Below, one piece after another: positions 26,965-35,728 of a DNA stretch of 64,000 nt; position 1 is the stretch's first letter; each line of letters starts with the position of its first letter. The DNA is taken from assembly GCF_900103485.1 (NCBI RefSeq), contig NZ_FNHW01000002.1, forward strand, positions 1 to 64,000. Reading direction: 5' to 3'. The DNA is from Fictibacillus solisalsi (lineage in GTDB: Bacteria; Bacillota; Bacilli; Bacillales; Fictibacillaceae). Under the pieces are notes generated by a model. That model was not told the origin of the DNA and made no database searches. It saw only the letters and a list, made by a program, of their open reading frames with translations. The translations under genes were made by a program, and so were the position numbers.

Positions 26965-27948
26965 TTAAGTTGTTTCCTTATCCTTACGTTCGCGTAAAAG
27001 AATATTTGGTACTAAGCGGATATAAATGAGTTCACCGGCAAGCTCGATGATGGTTTGTGTGACGATGATGGCCGCTACCAATGCGCTCAATTGACCCGGT
27101 AAGGCTAAAGCGAGAGGAAGCACGACAAGCGAGTTCCGTGTGGATCCGCTGAAAATCAGTGCACGGCCTGAACCAAGATCAAGGTTGAACCACTTGGCCA
27201 TGAACCTGGAAATGAACGGCATCATGATCATAAAAGCAATATAGATAGGAATGACTTTCAGAATCAGGTCCATATTGGTTGATAATTTGCCGATTTGAGA
27301 AGATACAACGACAAAAAGCGTAAGTGCCATGAGTGGAACAGGAAGCCATGCTGATATATCTATGATTTTACTCCCGACAGATGCCTTTTTTGCAACTAGC
27401 TGCAGCATCACAGCAAGTCCTAAAGGGATAACAATGAGACCGAAAAAAGCTTCAAGGAACGGACGCGGGTCTACGATTTCTGCCGCGTCATTTCCAATAA
27501 ACAGCCATAAATAAAGTGGTAGGAGCAGCATCTGCGTGATGAAGAGAATAGGTGTAGAAGTAAGGATAATCTTTTCATTTCCTCGTCCAAGGGCTGTAAA
27601 GACAATGACATAATCAATACATGGTGTAAGCAATACCAGATAGACTCCAAGCAATAACGGGGGATAGTCCGGAAGTAATTTTGACAGAAGCCATACCACA
27701 ATCGGAACGGCAATATAGTTCACCGTTAATAACGCCCCAATAAAACGGCGATTAGCCAATGACTCCTTTAAAGAAGTAAATGGAATCTGTGAAAACATGC
27801 TATACATCAAGATAGCAATGACAAAGGAAATGGTGGCATCTAATTTTGCTCCAACTTCAGGAGCGGTTAATCCGAGCCCGGCTGCTCCTATCAGTACAAT
27901 GACATACAGCCAAACTTGTTTGTTTTCTAATCTTTCTCTGGAAATCAT
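26965..27948 (-). CDS. Arsenic-resistance/bile acid symporter family transporter
   Basis: A 327-residue protein with about ten membrane helices, of the BASS/ACR3-like superfamily that includes arsenite exporters and sodium-coupled organic anion carriers. Segments such as LVLLTPCIDYVIVFTALGRGNEK and FSGSTRNSLVVLPLALALP are the two broken-helix crossover regions of this fold. Automated pipelines tend to call such proteins arsenic resistance protein, but no arsR or arsC is nearby, so the substrate is open. AAAGGGGA precedes ATG 27948. It stands alone. Confidence 0.75.
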   Translation of the reverse strand: MISRERLENKQVWLYVIVLIGAAGLGLTAPEVGAKLDATISFVIAILMYSMFSQIPFTSLKESLANRRFIGALLTVNYIAVPIVVWLLSKLLPDYPPLLLGVYLVLLTPCIDYVIVFTALGRGNEKIILTSTPILFITQMLLLPLYLWLFIGNDAAEIVDPRPFLEAFFGLIVIPLGLAVMLQLVAKKASVGSKIIDISAWLPVPLMALTLFVVVSSQIGKLSTNMDLILKVIPIYIAFMIMMPFISRFMAKWFNLDLGSGRALIFSGSTRNSLVVLPLALALPGQLSALVAAIIVTQTIIELAGELIYIRLVPNILLRERKDKETT

Positions 27949-28096
27949 TAAATTGGTTTCCCCTTTGTTGTATTCTGTAGTCCTAGTTGTCCTTACGCTA
28001 CCATTTCGGTTGGTGAAAAATCAATAATAACCATTGTATAAAAAGGAAATGAAAGTTTGTTCTTGAAAATTAAATTATGTAGAAAGGAGAGGTACA

Positions 28097-28477
28097 ATGC
28101 AAAAAGTAACGCCGTTTTTGTTGTTTGAAGGGAAAGCAGAAGAGGCGATCCGTTTTTATACTTCAACGTTCAAGGATTCAGAAGTTAAAACCATTTTGTA
28201 CCAGGAAAATGGGATGGTGCTGCATGCGACGTTCACCATTAAAGGACAAACGGTGATGGCCATTGACAGCATTATTGAGCATGGTTTTACGTTTACTCCC
28301 GCTCTTTCGTTATTTATAGAATGTGATTCCGGCGAGGAACTGGAGGAACTACACCACAAACTGGCGGACAACGGGAAGGTGCTTATGCCGATTGCTGATA
28401 CACCGATCAGTGAAAAGTTCTCCTGGGTCGAGGACCGCTATGGCGTCTCCTGGCAGCTGAACATGATGAAGAAATAG
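28097..28477 (+). CDS. VOC/PhnB-like protein
   Basis: A 126-residue protein of the vicinal oxygen chelate fold, PhnB/3-demethylubiquinone methyltransferase-like subgroup (TPFLLFEGKAEEAIRFYTSTF... ending VEDRYGVSWQL). These form dimers with unknown substrates. The family signature EEAIRFY and DRYGVSWQ are both intact. AAAGGAGAGG is before ATG 28097. It is a single gene, with a similar small enzyme gene (DHFR-like) following. Confidence 0.85.
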   Translation: MQKVTPFLLFEGKAEEAIRFYTSTFKDSEVKTILYQENGMVLHATFTIKGQTVMAIDSIIEHGFTFTPALSLFIECDSGEELEELHHKLADNGKVLMPIADTPISEKFSWVEDRYGVSWQLNMMKK

Positions 28478-28602
28478 AAGAGATGAATACAAGCAAAGCT
28501 GGTCAATGATCCATTTTTGGCCGCGGTAAAAAATGGGGTAAAGGATAAAATACTTAATCGACTTCCGTAGCTGCAGTGTTTATATCTTGGAAAGGATGAT
28601 GA

Positions 28603-29187
28603 ATGATGCGGAAAATTACGGTACTGAATCGAGTATCGGTGGACGGGTATTTTGCGAGTCTGAATGAAGCCACATTTGGAATGGATTGGTTCATTCAGGA
28701 TCCGGAAGTGGACAAAGCGGTCCGGAGCGGTCAGGAAGAAGTATCAGCCTTTATTTTCGGTGCCAATACGTATAGAGGGTTTGAACGAAGCTGGGTGCCC
28801 ATGCTCTACGATCCCAATACTCCGCAGTATTTAAAGGATGTTGCCCAGGTACTCACTGATCATACCAAAATTGTTTTTTCAACAACGATTAAAAAAGCCA
28901 CATGGGAAAATACCGAGCTGTACAGCAGTGACCCGGTAGAGGTAATCACAAGGGTTAAGCAGGAAGAAGGCGCCAATATTTTGATTTTTGGAAGCGGATC
29001 AATCGTCCAGCAGCTGGGAAATGCAGGCTTAATTGATGAATACATGCTGATTATGACGCCTGTGATTGCGGGCGAAGGGAAGGCGATGTATCAGGGGATG
29101 AAACAAACTTCTCTGACACTGGTAAGAACCCAGGCGTTTGAATCAGGCAATGTGTTATTACATTATCAGACTGCTGATCAGAAATAG
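28603..29187 (+). CDS. Dihydrofolate reductase family protein (RibD C-terminal-like)
   Basis: A 194-residue protein of the DHFR/RibD-C superfamily, NADPH-dependent reductases. Visible: the start VLNRVSVDGYFAS, FIFGANTYRGFERSW, the glycine loop ILIFGSGSIVQQL (cofactor), and LIDEYMLIMTPVIAGEGKAMYQ. It differs from true DHFR (FolA) and is like B. subtilis YyaP/YwjB-type proteins of unknown function. AAAGG stands seven bases before ATG 28603; ATG 28606 is equally possible. Confidence 0.85.
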   Translation: MMRKITVLNRVSVDGYFASLNEATFGMDWFIQDPEVDKAVRSGQEEVSAFIFGANTYRGFERSWVPMLYDPNTPQYLKDVAQVLTDHTKIVFSTTIKKATWENTELYSSDPVEVITRVKQEEGANILIFGSGSIVQQLGNAGLIDEYMLIMTPVIAGEGKAMYQGMKQTSLTLVRTQAFESGNVLLHYQTADQK

Positions 29188-29214
29188 ATTTTGAGTGGGG
29201 AGGAATCGAAGAAA

Positions 29215-29670
29215 ATGGTTATAAGAGTAGATGATTTAACAGGAACGGAAATCAGGTCACTGATTGGGGAGCATCTTCAGGGAATGCAGCTGCATTCGCC
29301 CCCGGAAAGCATTCATGCCTTGAATCCGGAGGGCTTACGGGAAGCAGATATCACGTTTTGGAGTGTATGGACGGACAGTCAGCTTATGGGCTGTGGTGCT
29401 TTAAAGGAACTGGACGCCCGGCATGGGGAAATCAAGTCCATGCGCACGGCCACTACCCATTTAAGAAAAGGAGTGGCACAGAGCCTTCTCAAACACATCA
29501 TTGCCGAAGCGAAACATCGCGGCTATGAGCGGCTGAGCCTTGAGACCGGCTCCATGAAAGCCTTTGAACCGGCAAGAAGGCTTTACACTCGTTTCGGATT
29601 TGAGGAGTGTAAGCCGTTTGCTCATTATACCAATGATCCGAACAGTGTGTTTATGACAATGAAGCTCTAA
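29215..29670 (+). CDS. GNAT family N-acetyltransferase
   Basis: A 151-residue acetyltransferase with WSVWTDSQLMGCGALKELDARHGEIKSMRT followed by the CoA loop HLRKGVAQSLL, and RLSLETGSMKAFEPARRLYTRFGFEECKPF. It is close to the YhhY/PaiA-like group with the LETGS-x-AF-PAR-LY signature seen in many bacilli. The target is unknown. GGGGAGGA lies about ten bases before ATG 29215; the frame is open to TTG 29191. It is 27 bases after the DHFR-like gene and may share its transcript. Confidence 0.82.
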   Translation: MVIRVDDLTGTEIRSLIGEHLQGMQLHSPPESIHALNPEGLREADITFWSVWTDSQLMGCGALKELDARHGEIKSMRTATTHLRKGVAQSLLKHIIAEAKHRGYERLSLETGSMKAFEPARRLYTRFGFEECKPFAHYTNDPNSVFMTMKL

Positions 29671-29682
29671 CCATATGTTTTC

Positions 29683-29725
29683 TTAACATTTGCTTCAAAA
29701 AGGGTTCATAAATGCCCTTTATACT
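29683..29725 (+). promoter_or_regulatory. PhoP-box-like array before glpQ
   Basis: Three hexamers TTAACA (29683-29688), TTCAAA (29694-29699) and TTCATA (29705-29710) recur every 11 bases, the pattern of Bacillus PhoP boxes (TT-N-A-N-A repeats with five-base gaps). TATACT (29720-29725) ten bases downstream can serve as the -10, with no -35 consensus, as in PhoP-activated promoters. Confidence 0.5.
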
Positions 29726-29766
29726 TGAAACGTATTCTATTATAGCGTTTAAGGGGAGAAAAGCAG

Positions 29767-30852
29767 ATGAAAAAGAAGGTTATAGGGACGGCTATTTCAG
29801 CAATCATGATCGGTTCAATGGCTGTTTTTGGAGCGGGGCCAACCGTTTTTGCAGCTGATAAGGGCTATCAATCTTTTGGACAGAGGGGTTTTGATCTGGA
29901 AGCCCACCGCGGAGGAATCGGGCTTACGGTAGAATCAACCATCGCTTCTTTTTCCCGTGCTCTGGAGCTTGGGGTGAGCACGCTGGAGCTGGATGTGCAA
30001 ATTACAGAAGACCATCAGGCTGTTGTAACGCATGATCGGCAAATTTCGGGGGCTAAATGCCGGGATACCAAGCCTGCTACGGCAGGAGATCCGGAATACC
30101 CGTATGTTGGCAAATACATAAATAATCTGACACTGAGTCAGATTCGGACGTTGGACTGTGGATCTTCTACGCTGCCCCAGTTTCCGGGACAGGTGGCAAG
30201 CCCTGGTGCCCAAATGCCGTTGTTAACGGATATTTTTGATCTTGTGAAACGCTATAAAGCGAAGAAGGTATGGATGAACATTGAAACTAAAGTAGAAGCT
30301 GGTGCTCCGGAAGAGACGGCTCCGCGGGAAGAATTTGTACAAATCGTCGCCCGTCAGGTCCGGGAAGCCGGGATGCTGAACCGCGTTTCGATACAAAGCT
30401 TTGATTGGGGATCTCTTATGCGGATGCGTGAAGTCGAACCCCGCCTGCCAATTGTCGCACTGACAAACGGGCCACAATTTCTGCAGCCGGGGCAGCCAGG
30501 AGCTTCCCCATGGCTTGGCGGCATTGATATTGACGATTTTAACGGTGACCTGGTAGCGGCCGCCCACTCGTTTGGGGCAAATGCGATCTCACCTGTTCAT
30601 GGCTTCCCGCAGGATGGAAAAATTACCGATGAAAACTATGAGCCCTACGTGACCAAGCAAATGGTGGATAAGGCTCACCAGGCGGGGATGAAGGTCATTC
30701 CCTGGACGGTGGATGATATACCAACCATGAACAAGCTGATTAATGACGGGGCCGACGGCTTGATTACCGATTATCCCGACCGTTTGCGCCAGGTGATGGC
30801 CCAGCACGGGTTTAAGCTTCCGAAACCATATAAAGCACCACAACATTCTTAA
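29767..30852 (+). CDS. glpQ: Secreted glycerophosphodiester phosphodiesterase
   Basis: A 361-residue exported enzyme of the GDPD family that splits glycerophosphodiesters into glycerol-3-phosphate and an alcohol; secreted GlpQ of Bacillus also degrades wall teichoic acid from its end. A signal peptide ends near VFA-A (about residue 30). The active-site segments are EAHRGGIGLTVESTIASF (His47, Arg48), LELDVQITEDHQAVVTHDR and MNIETK, with the C-terminal VIPWTVDD and GLITDYPDRL. GGGGAGAAA precedes ATG 29767. The PhoP-like boxes upstream fit phosphate-starvation control. Confidence 0.9.
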   Translation: MKKKVIGTAISAIMIGSMAVFGAGPTVFAADKGYQSFGQRGFDLEAHRGGIGLTVESTIASFSRALELGVSTLELDVQITEDHQAVVTHDRQISGAKCRDTKPATAGDPEYPYVGKYINNLTLSQIRTLDCGSSTLPQFPGQVASPGAQMPLLTDIFDLVKRYKAKKVWMNIETKVEAGAPEETAPREEFVQIVARQVREAGMLNRVSIQSFDWGSLMRMREVEPRLPIVALTNGPQFLQPGQPGASPWLGGIDIDDFNGDLVAAAHSFGANAISPVHGFPQDGKITDENYEPYVTKQMVDKAHQAGMKVIPWTVDDIPTMNKLINDGADGLITDYPDRLRQVMAQHGFKLPKPYKAPQHS

Positions 30853-30863
30853 AATATAAGGAT

Positions 30864-30897
30864 AAGACGGCCGGCCGATGAGCTTGCCGTCTTTTTT
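30864..30897 (+). terminator. Terminator after glpQ
   Basis: AAGACGGC (30864-30871) pairs with GCCGTCTT (30886-30893) followed by a T-run. Confidence 0.82.
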
Positions 30898-31129
30898 GTG
30901 TCCAATTAACAAACGTTAGACAAAAATTGAAACTTCACAGACTTTGTTTCGTACTTGATATGGAGATGAGTGAAGAATTGGATTACGGGGAGATCAAATG
31001 TAGGAAACAATTTCATGAAATGGTATTGAGAACGGACTATTGGCGTAATTTAATACAAAGGAAAAAGATCAAATATTTTTTACCTGGGAGGTGGAACCTC
31101 TTTATCCCTTTGGGATGGAGAGGACCCTA

Positions 31130-32440
31130 TTGGATATATTTAATTTATTCATGGTTGCTGTACTGATCCTACTTACGGCGTTTTTCGTAGCTGCAGAATT
31201 CTCGATCATCCGTGTGCGTATCACCCGGATTGATCAGCTGGTGGCGGAAGGGAACCGAAATGCAGTTGCAGCCAAAAAAGTCATAACCAACCTCGATGGA
31301 TCCCTGTCAGCCTGTCAGCTGGGGATTACGATTACAGCACTCGGACTGGGATGGCTCGGTGAACCAACGGTTGAACATCTGCTTCACCCTTTATTTGTAA
31401 ACCTGGAGCTTTCAGCAGCTTTGGCGAAGACCATCTCGTTTATCATTGCCTTTGCGTCCATTACCTTTTTACATGTCGTGCTGGGTGAGCTGGCGCCAAA
31501 AACCATTGCCATTCAAAAAGCGGAAAGTGTTAGTTTGCTGTTATCCCGGCCGCTTCTTTTCTTTTACCAAATCATGTACCCTTTTATCTGGGCATTGAAC
31601 GGAAGCGCCCAGCTGTTTGTAAAATTGTTTGGATTTCAAGCGGCCTCAGAGCATGAAATGGCACACTCGGAAGAAGAACTGCGTTCCATTTTAAGCGAAA
31701 GCTATAAAAGCGGAGAGATTAATAAATCGGAATTCAGCTATGTGAACAATGTATTTGAGTTTGATAACCGGCTCGCCAAAGAAATCATGGTGCCGCGAAC
31801 GGAAATTGTTACCCTTCAGGCGGGTCAGGCCCTGGACGAAGCCTTTGAAACCATCATTCAGGAGCAATTTACCCGTTATCCTGTTGTCGGTGAGGACAAA
31901 GACGAGATCCTGGGAATGATCAACTCCAAGGAGTTATTCCATGGCGTCATGAAAGGAAAACAAGCGGTACCGCTCGAGGAGTATACTCGTCCGATTTTGA
32001 GCGTGTTTGAGAATATTCCAATCCAGGAACTCTTAACCAAAATGCAGAAAAAACGTGCTCACATGGCCATCCTGATGGATGAATACGGCGGAACATCAGG
32101 CCTGGTGACTATTGAGGATATTTTGGAGGAGCTGGTCGGTGAAATCCGGGATGAATTTGACCAGGATGAATCCCCAATGATCATAAACGTGAACGCCAAA
32201 ACGAGAATGCTCGATGGCAAAGTGCTGATTGAAGACGTTAATGATCTGTACGCCCTGGATATCGATGAAACGGATCTGGACACGATTGGCGGATGGATGC
32301 TTTCCATGAACTCGGACATTCAGAAAGGCGACGTGGTCCGGCATGAAAAATATGAATTTAAAGTGGTAGGGATGGATGGCCACCAGATCAAAAAGATTCA
32401 GGTGCGGGAAATGGAAGAACAGCCATCTGAAGTGAATTAA
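31130..32440 (+). CDS. CNNM/CorC-type hemolysin family membrane protein
   Basis: A 436-residue protein with the three domains of the family: an N-terminal DUF21/CNNM membrane part of about four helices (FFVAAEFSIIRVRITRIDQLV ... LGWLGEPTVEHLLHPLF), a CBS-pair domain (about 200-330, MVPRTEIVTL and MDEYGGTSGLVTIEDILEELVGEI), and a C-terminal CorC/HlyC domain. B. subtilis homologues YhdP (MpfA) and YrkA are relatives; MpfA exports Mg2+. TTG 31130 has GGAGAGGA six bases upstream and gives the family's usual start; GTG 31091 and ATG 31115 are alternatives. No Mg2+ riboswitch is seen in the 278 bases upstream. Confidence 0.88.
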   Translation: MDIFNLFMVAVLILLTAFFVAAEFSIIRVRITRIDQLVAEGNRNAVAAKKVITNLDGSLSACQLGITITALGLGWLGEPTVEHLLHPLFVNLELSAALAKTISFIIAFASITFLHVVLGELAPKTIAIQKAESVSLLLSRPLLFFYQIMYPFIWALNGSAQLFVKLFGFQAASEHEMAHSEEELRSILSESYKSGEINKSEFSYVNNVFEFDNRLAKEIMVPRTEIVTLQAGQALDEAFETIIQEQFTRYPVVGEDKDEILGMINSKELFHGVMKGKQAVPLEEYTRPILSVFENIPIQELLTKMQKKRAHMAILMDEYGGTSGLVTIEDILEELVGEIRDEFDQDESPMIINVNAKTRMLDGKVLIEDVNDLYALDIDETDLDTIGGWMLSMNSDIQKGDVVRHEKYEFKVVGMDGHQIKKIQVREMEEQPSEVN

Positions 32441-32523
32441 CATAGGTCTAGCGATGGATGAACCGCTCGTATCCTAGTAAAAGAATACGTCGAAATTAGT
32501 CGAAATGCATTAGGGTTAATCCG

Positions 32524-32619
32524 TTTGAGAATATTTCACCCGAATTTGAGAATAAAGTGACCTAGTTCGAGAATAAAAGAGTTTTTTTTGAGAATAAAAG
32601 AAGGCTTTTTGAGAGTAAG
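32524..32619. repeat. 21-base-period tandem repeat, five copies
   Basis: TTTGAGAATAAA-like elements begin at 32524, 32545, 32566, 32587 and 32608, an exact 21-base period. Copies read TTTGAGAATA, TTTGAGAATAAA, TTCGAGAATAAA, TTTGAGAATAAA and TTTGAGAGTAAG. A looser sixth (TTTGGGAACAAG) starts at 32626. The bases between copies vary. No gene occupies 32441-32755 otherwise. Confidence 0.8.
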
Positions 32620-32655
32620 TTAAATTTTGGGAACAAGAAATGATATAAAAACAGC

Positions 32656-32684
32656 AAAGTCAGGCATTAGCCTGGCTTTTTTGT
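32656..32684 (+). terminator. Terminator after repeats
   Basis: AAAGTCAGGC pairs with GCCTGGCTTT around ATTA, then T-run. Confidence 0.85.
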
Positions 32685-32755
32685 CCTAATAAAAGGAAAA
32701 AACAGCTTTGTGAAGTATAAATAGAGTTGGAATTAAGTTTAAGGGGGAGAATTAG

Positions 32756-33205
32756 ATGTTTGTCGTAAATGCAGAAGCCGCAGTATACAAAGATGATCAA
32801 TGGCTAATCATTGAACGCAGCTTAAAAGAAGACCATGCAGGAGGACTGCTTGCCTTCGTGGGCGGAAAGGTGGACTCAGCAGGGGAATCTGTCAATATTC
32901 TGGAGGCGAGCGTAAAAAGAGAGCTTTTTGAAGAGGTCGGAGTGACAGTAAAAGGTGAGCTTCAATATGTCCGCAGCACGATGTTTACGCTTGAGGACGG
33001 CCGAGAAGTTATTAATGTGGTTTTCTTATGTGAGTTGGATGACTGTACGCCTTTTGTGAAAAGTCCGGATGAGGTCGAGGCGTTGTATTGGTTAACAGAA
33101 GAGGAAATACTAGATCACCCTAAAACGCCGATCTGGCTCGCCGAAAGTATTAAGGAAGCCGAAATGCTGCGTAAACAAAAACAAGCCATTCCAGCAGCCC
33201 AGTAA
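32756..33205 (+). CDS. NUDIX hydrolase
   Basis: A 149-residue Nudix protein. The box is of the long type: GGKVDSAGE, an extended NILEASV loop, then KRELFEEVGV, so the catalytic REUxEE helix is intact. The rest (YVRSTMFTLEDGREVINVVFLCEL) resembles nucleotide-cleaning NUDIX proteins, but the substrate is unknown. GGGGGAGA precedes ATG 32756. Its TAA stop shares one base with the ATG of the following GNAT gene, so the two are translationally coupled. Confidence 0.85.
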   Translation: MFVVNAEAAVYKDDQWLIIERSLKEDHAGGLLAFVGGKVDSAGESVNILEASVKRELFEEVGVTVKGELQYVRSTMFTLEDGREVINVVFLCELDDCTPFVKSPDEVEALYWLTEEEILDHPKTPIWLAESIKEAEMLRKQKQAIPAAQ

Positions 33206-33669
33206 TGGAACAATTCACCGTTAAACAAATAGATGACCTGAATGAGGAGGAACTCACTCAAATGGTTGAGGAGAGTAAACGGGAAGGCTTTCGTTTTCTC
33301 GACCGGTTAATCCGTGATTACAAGAACGGCAGTAATGCCTTTGACCAGCGAGGGGAGTCTCTGTGGGGTGTATTTGATCAAGACGGTCAATGTGTGGCCA
33401 TTGGCGGGCTTAATCGCGATCCCTATACAAACGAGACATCAATTGGAAGATTAAGAAGATTTTATGTATCCTGCACGTTTCGAAGGATGGGTCTCGGAAC
33501 GCTTTTGCTGAGAAGGATCATCCATGAGGCCAACCTCCATTTTCACGTACTGGTGCTGCATACGGATACAGAGCAGGGAGACCAATTCTACACTTCATTC
33601 GGGTTCGTTCAAGAAACAAGGTATCCCCATTCTACCCATTGTTTGCGTTTGAAATCATTGTGGACTTAG
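33205..33669 (+). CDS. GNAT family N-acetyltransferase
   Basis: A 154-residue acetyltransferase: LWGVFDQDGQCVAIGGLNRDPY, then LRRFYVSCTFRRMGLGTLLLRRII with the CoA loop RRMGLGT, and HTDTEQGDQFYTSFGF. The start overlaps the stop of the NUDIX gene by one base. Coupling of NUDIX and GNAT genes recurs in bacilli, but the shared substrate is unknown. Confidence 0.85.
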   Translation: MEQFTVKQIDDLNEEELTQMVEESKREGFRFLDRLIRDYKNGSNAFDQRGESLWGVFDQDGQCVAIGGLNRDPYTNETSIGRLRRFYVSCTFRRMGLGTLLLRRIIHEANLHFHVLVLHTDTEQGDQFYTSFGFVQETRYPHSTHCLRLKSLWT

Positions 33670-33910
33670 GCAGGAAATTAATATATTTTAAAACAAATTT
33701 GCAGGCGCTTAAACTTTTGCTTACAAAGTTTTTACCGAGTATGGGTCTTTCGCCTTTTGCACAATATCTTCGTGGTAATACCGAATATTGTTTGTGTTCG
33801 ACAAATAACGACTATCTACTCAAATCGTTCAATGACCCACTAAAAAATCCTTTTAAGTTCCAATTACTATAGTTATATCGTTATTATTTATGGGTTTAGG
33901 AGGATTTGAG

Positions 33911-35269
33911 TTGGACTATTTATGGTATTTTTTCATTTTTATATCGATCGCATTTCCTTTTCTGCACTCTGTTCATTGCCTGCCCCTGTTCAGACGGGAC
34001 AGTCTTGAGCGGAAAAGAAGAACATTGGAAGAAAAGGGAGTCAGTATACTTATTCCGTGCTATAACGAAGAAGGAATCATTGAGACGTCAGTCAGCAGCA
34101 TGAAGACCCTTTCCTATGCGAAGGCGGAAATTCTTTATATTAATGACGGTTCTTCAGACAAGACGTTTGCCAGGCTTGATTCGTTGTTAAACTTAACGCC
34201 GTGCATGAAGTCTCATACCCGCCATTTACAGCATAGAAATGTAAAAGGCGTGTACCAGTCCGAATACTATCCGCACATCTTCGTGCTGGATAAAGTAAAT
34301 GGAGGAAAGGCAGATGCATTGAACGCCGGCATCGAATATTCCAGCCAGCCGCTCGTTGTCACCCTTGATGCGGATACAATCTTAACGGATGAGGCGTTAC
34401 CCGCAGTAAACCAGGCCTTTTCAGATGAAAATGTCATTGCGGCGGGCGGAGTCGTGCACGTGCTTCAAACAAAAGTCCAAAAGCCTATGGATGGCCTGTC
34501 ACTAAAGAGTGCCAATATGCTGGTACGGGCGCAAGCGCTAGACTTTATGAAGGCATTTTATGTCAATAAAGTATCATTGGCACGTTTCAAAGCACTGGCT
34601 GTCATATCCGGTGCTTTTGGAATTTTTACAAAGAAAGCCTTACTTGATGTGGGCGGTTACCGATCGACCGTCGGGGAGGATATTGATATTACGCTGAAGA
34701 TGCACAAATACATGGCCAAGCATAAGAAAAGTAAAGTGCTGCTTATTCGGGATGCGGTATGTTACACAGAGTTGCCGGAGAACTGGAAAGATCTTTTCAA
34801 GCAAAGGGTGCGTTGGCAAAAAGCATTCGTGGATTGCCTTTTTTATTTTGGACCGTTTTTACTTAAAACGCTGTTCACCAAACCGGTGTCCTTTTTCTAT
34901 TTGTTTGAAGGGTTCTTTGCCGGTACAATGGCGGTTTATATTATGACAGGCGTATTGATTATGGATGGTCTGGACGGAAAGCTGTTCTCATGGACCTTCA
35001 TTTTACTATATGTAGCTTATATTTTGGGGGTCGGCCTGGTTTATGATATGGTCGCCATTGGCATGAGCGAGAGGCATGGCTATGCTTTTCAGGAAAAGGA
35101 CACGTATCCTTTGCTGATGGTGATTATCTTTGATATTTTCTTCTATCGCTTTATCACCATGTTTGCTGTTATCTTTGGCACGGTGGACTATTTCTTCAAC
35201 CGAAAGGCCTGGAACAAAGTGGCCAGAACCGGCCGGCATTATGAAACAGGAGAAGAAACAGCTGCATAA
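33911..35269 (+). CDS. Processive family 2 glycosyltransferase, membrane-bound
   Basis: A 452-residue polysaccharide synthase-like enzyme. One helix at the N-terminus (YLWYFFIFISIAFPFLHSV), then the GT-A domain with ILIPCYNEEG, NDGSSD (78-83), the metal-binding DAD (153-155), the acceptor motif GEDIDIT and QRVRWQKA (the QxxRW motif of processive synthases), then three to four helices at the C-terminus. It resembles PNAG, hyaluronan or YdaM-type synthases; the sugar is unknown. TTG 33911 is chosen for TAGGAGGA at 33897-33904. It stands alone, without the usual deacetylase or export partners. Confidence 0.85.
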   Translation: MDYLWYFFIFISIAFPFLHSVHCLPLFRRDSLERKRRTLEEKGVSILIPCYNEEGIIETSVSSMKTLSYAKAEILYINDGSSDKTFARLDSLLNLTPCMKSHTRHLQHRNVKGVYQSEYYPHIFVLDKVNGGKADALNAGIEYSSQPLVVTLDADTILTDEALPAVNQAFSDENVIAAGGVVHVLQTKVQKPMDGLSLKSANMLVRAQALDFMKAFYVNKVSLARFKALAVISGAFGIFTKKALLDVGGYRSTVGEDIDITLKMHKYMAKHKKSKVLLIRDAVCYTELPENWKDLFKQRVRWQKAFVDCLFYFGPFLLKTLFTKPVSFFYLFEGFFAGTMAVYIMTGVLIMDGLDGKLFSWTFILLYVAYILGVGLVYDMVAIGMSERHGYAFQEKDTYPLLMVIIFDIFFYRFITMFAVIFGTVDYFFNRKAWNKVARTGRHYETGEETAA

Positions 35270-35273
35270 AGTG

Positions 35274-35312
35274 AAAACAGACTTTCAGGATTCCTGAAAG
35301 TCTGTTTTTTTT
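35274..35312. terminator. Bidirectional terminator
   Basis: AAACAGACTTTCAGGA pairs perfectly with TCCTGAAAGTCTGTTT around a minimal loop, followed by T8, between convergent genes. Confidence 0.95.
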
Positions 35313-35583
35313 ATTGTTCACAAGCGATAAGATCTTTGTCTCTGTCACTTTTTTTGTTTGCATCATAGAGCGCTTTGGATACATGTGGTTTATATTTTGT
35401 TTTGCCGCCTTTGTTCTTAACGTTTTTGGCGCGGGATACTCCACCTTTGTAATCCTTATGCATCTCCGTGCAGTTTTTATAGGTTTTTACTTTGGCCACA
35501 GATGTTTTGGCTTCTGCAGAGAGACCACTGGATAAACTGACAACGAGCCCGCAGGTTAAAAGAACGGCGCTGACTTTTTTCAT
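35311..35583 (-). CDS. Secreted Excalibur calcium-binding domain protein
   Basis: A 90-residue exported protein: signal peptide to about residue 25 (VLLTCGLVVSLSSGLSAEA), then an Excalibur domain (YKNCTEMHKDYKGGVS ... PHVSKALYDANKKSDRDKDLIACEQ). The family's DxDxDGxxCE calcium loop is seen as SDRDKDLIACE, with Gly replaced by Leu and the first Asp by Ser-Asp, so metal binding may be altered. The two cysteines are kept. Role at the cell surface unknown. AAGGAAG precedes ATG 35583. Confidence 0.88.
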   Translation of the reverse strand: MKKVSAVLLTCGLVVSLSSGLSAEAKTSVAKVKTYKNCTEMHKDYKGGVSRAKNVKNKGGKTKYKPHVSKALYDANKKSDRDKDLIACEQ

Positions 35584-35728
35584 TCGTACACTTCCTTTTT
35601 ATGTATGTAGTTCTATTTTATAGCAGGTACTTATTACCCGCAACGATTTTCCTGGTTTAAGAACCAAACTTTTGCTGTTTTACAGGCACTTAAAAGTTCC
35701 CATAAAACTTTTTGGTTCCTACGATACT

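Noticed and set aside
30853-31129. Mg2+ (M-box) riboswitch before the CNNM gene
   Set aside because: None of the conserved M-box blocks can be seen in the 278 bases upstream.
30927-31166. 79-codon frame between glpQ and the CNNM gene
   Set aside because: No ribosome site, overlaps the start of the CNNM gene, and no protein-like pattern.
32524-32619. CRISPR array
   Set aside because: The 21-base period leaves spacers of about nine bases, and no cas genes are present.
33639-33872. 77-codon frame between GNAT and GT2 genes
   Set aside because: Overlaps the end of the GNAT gene out of frame, lacks a ribosome site and looks random.
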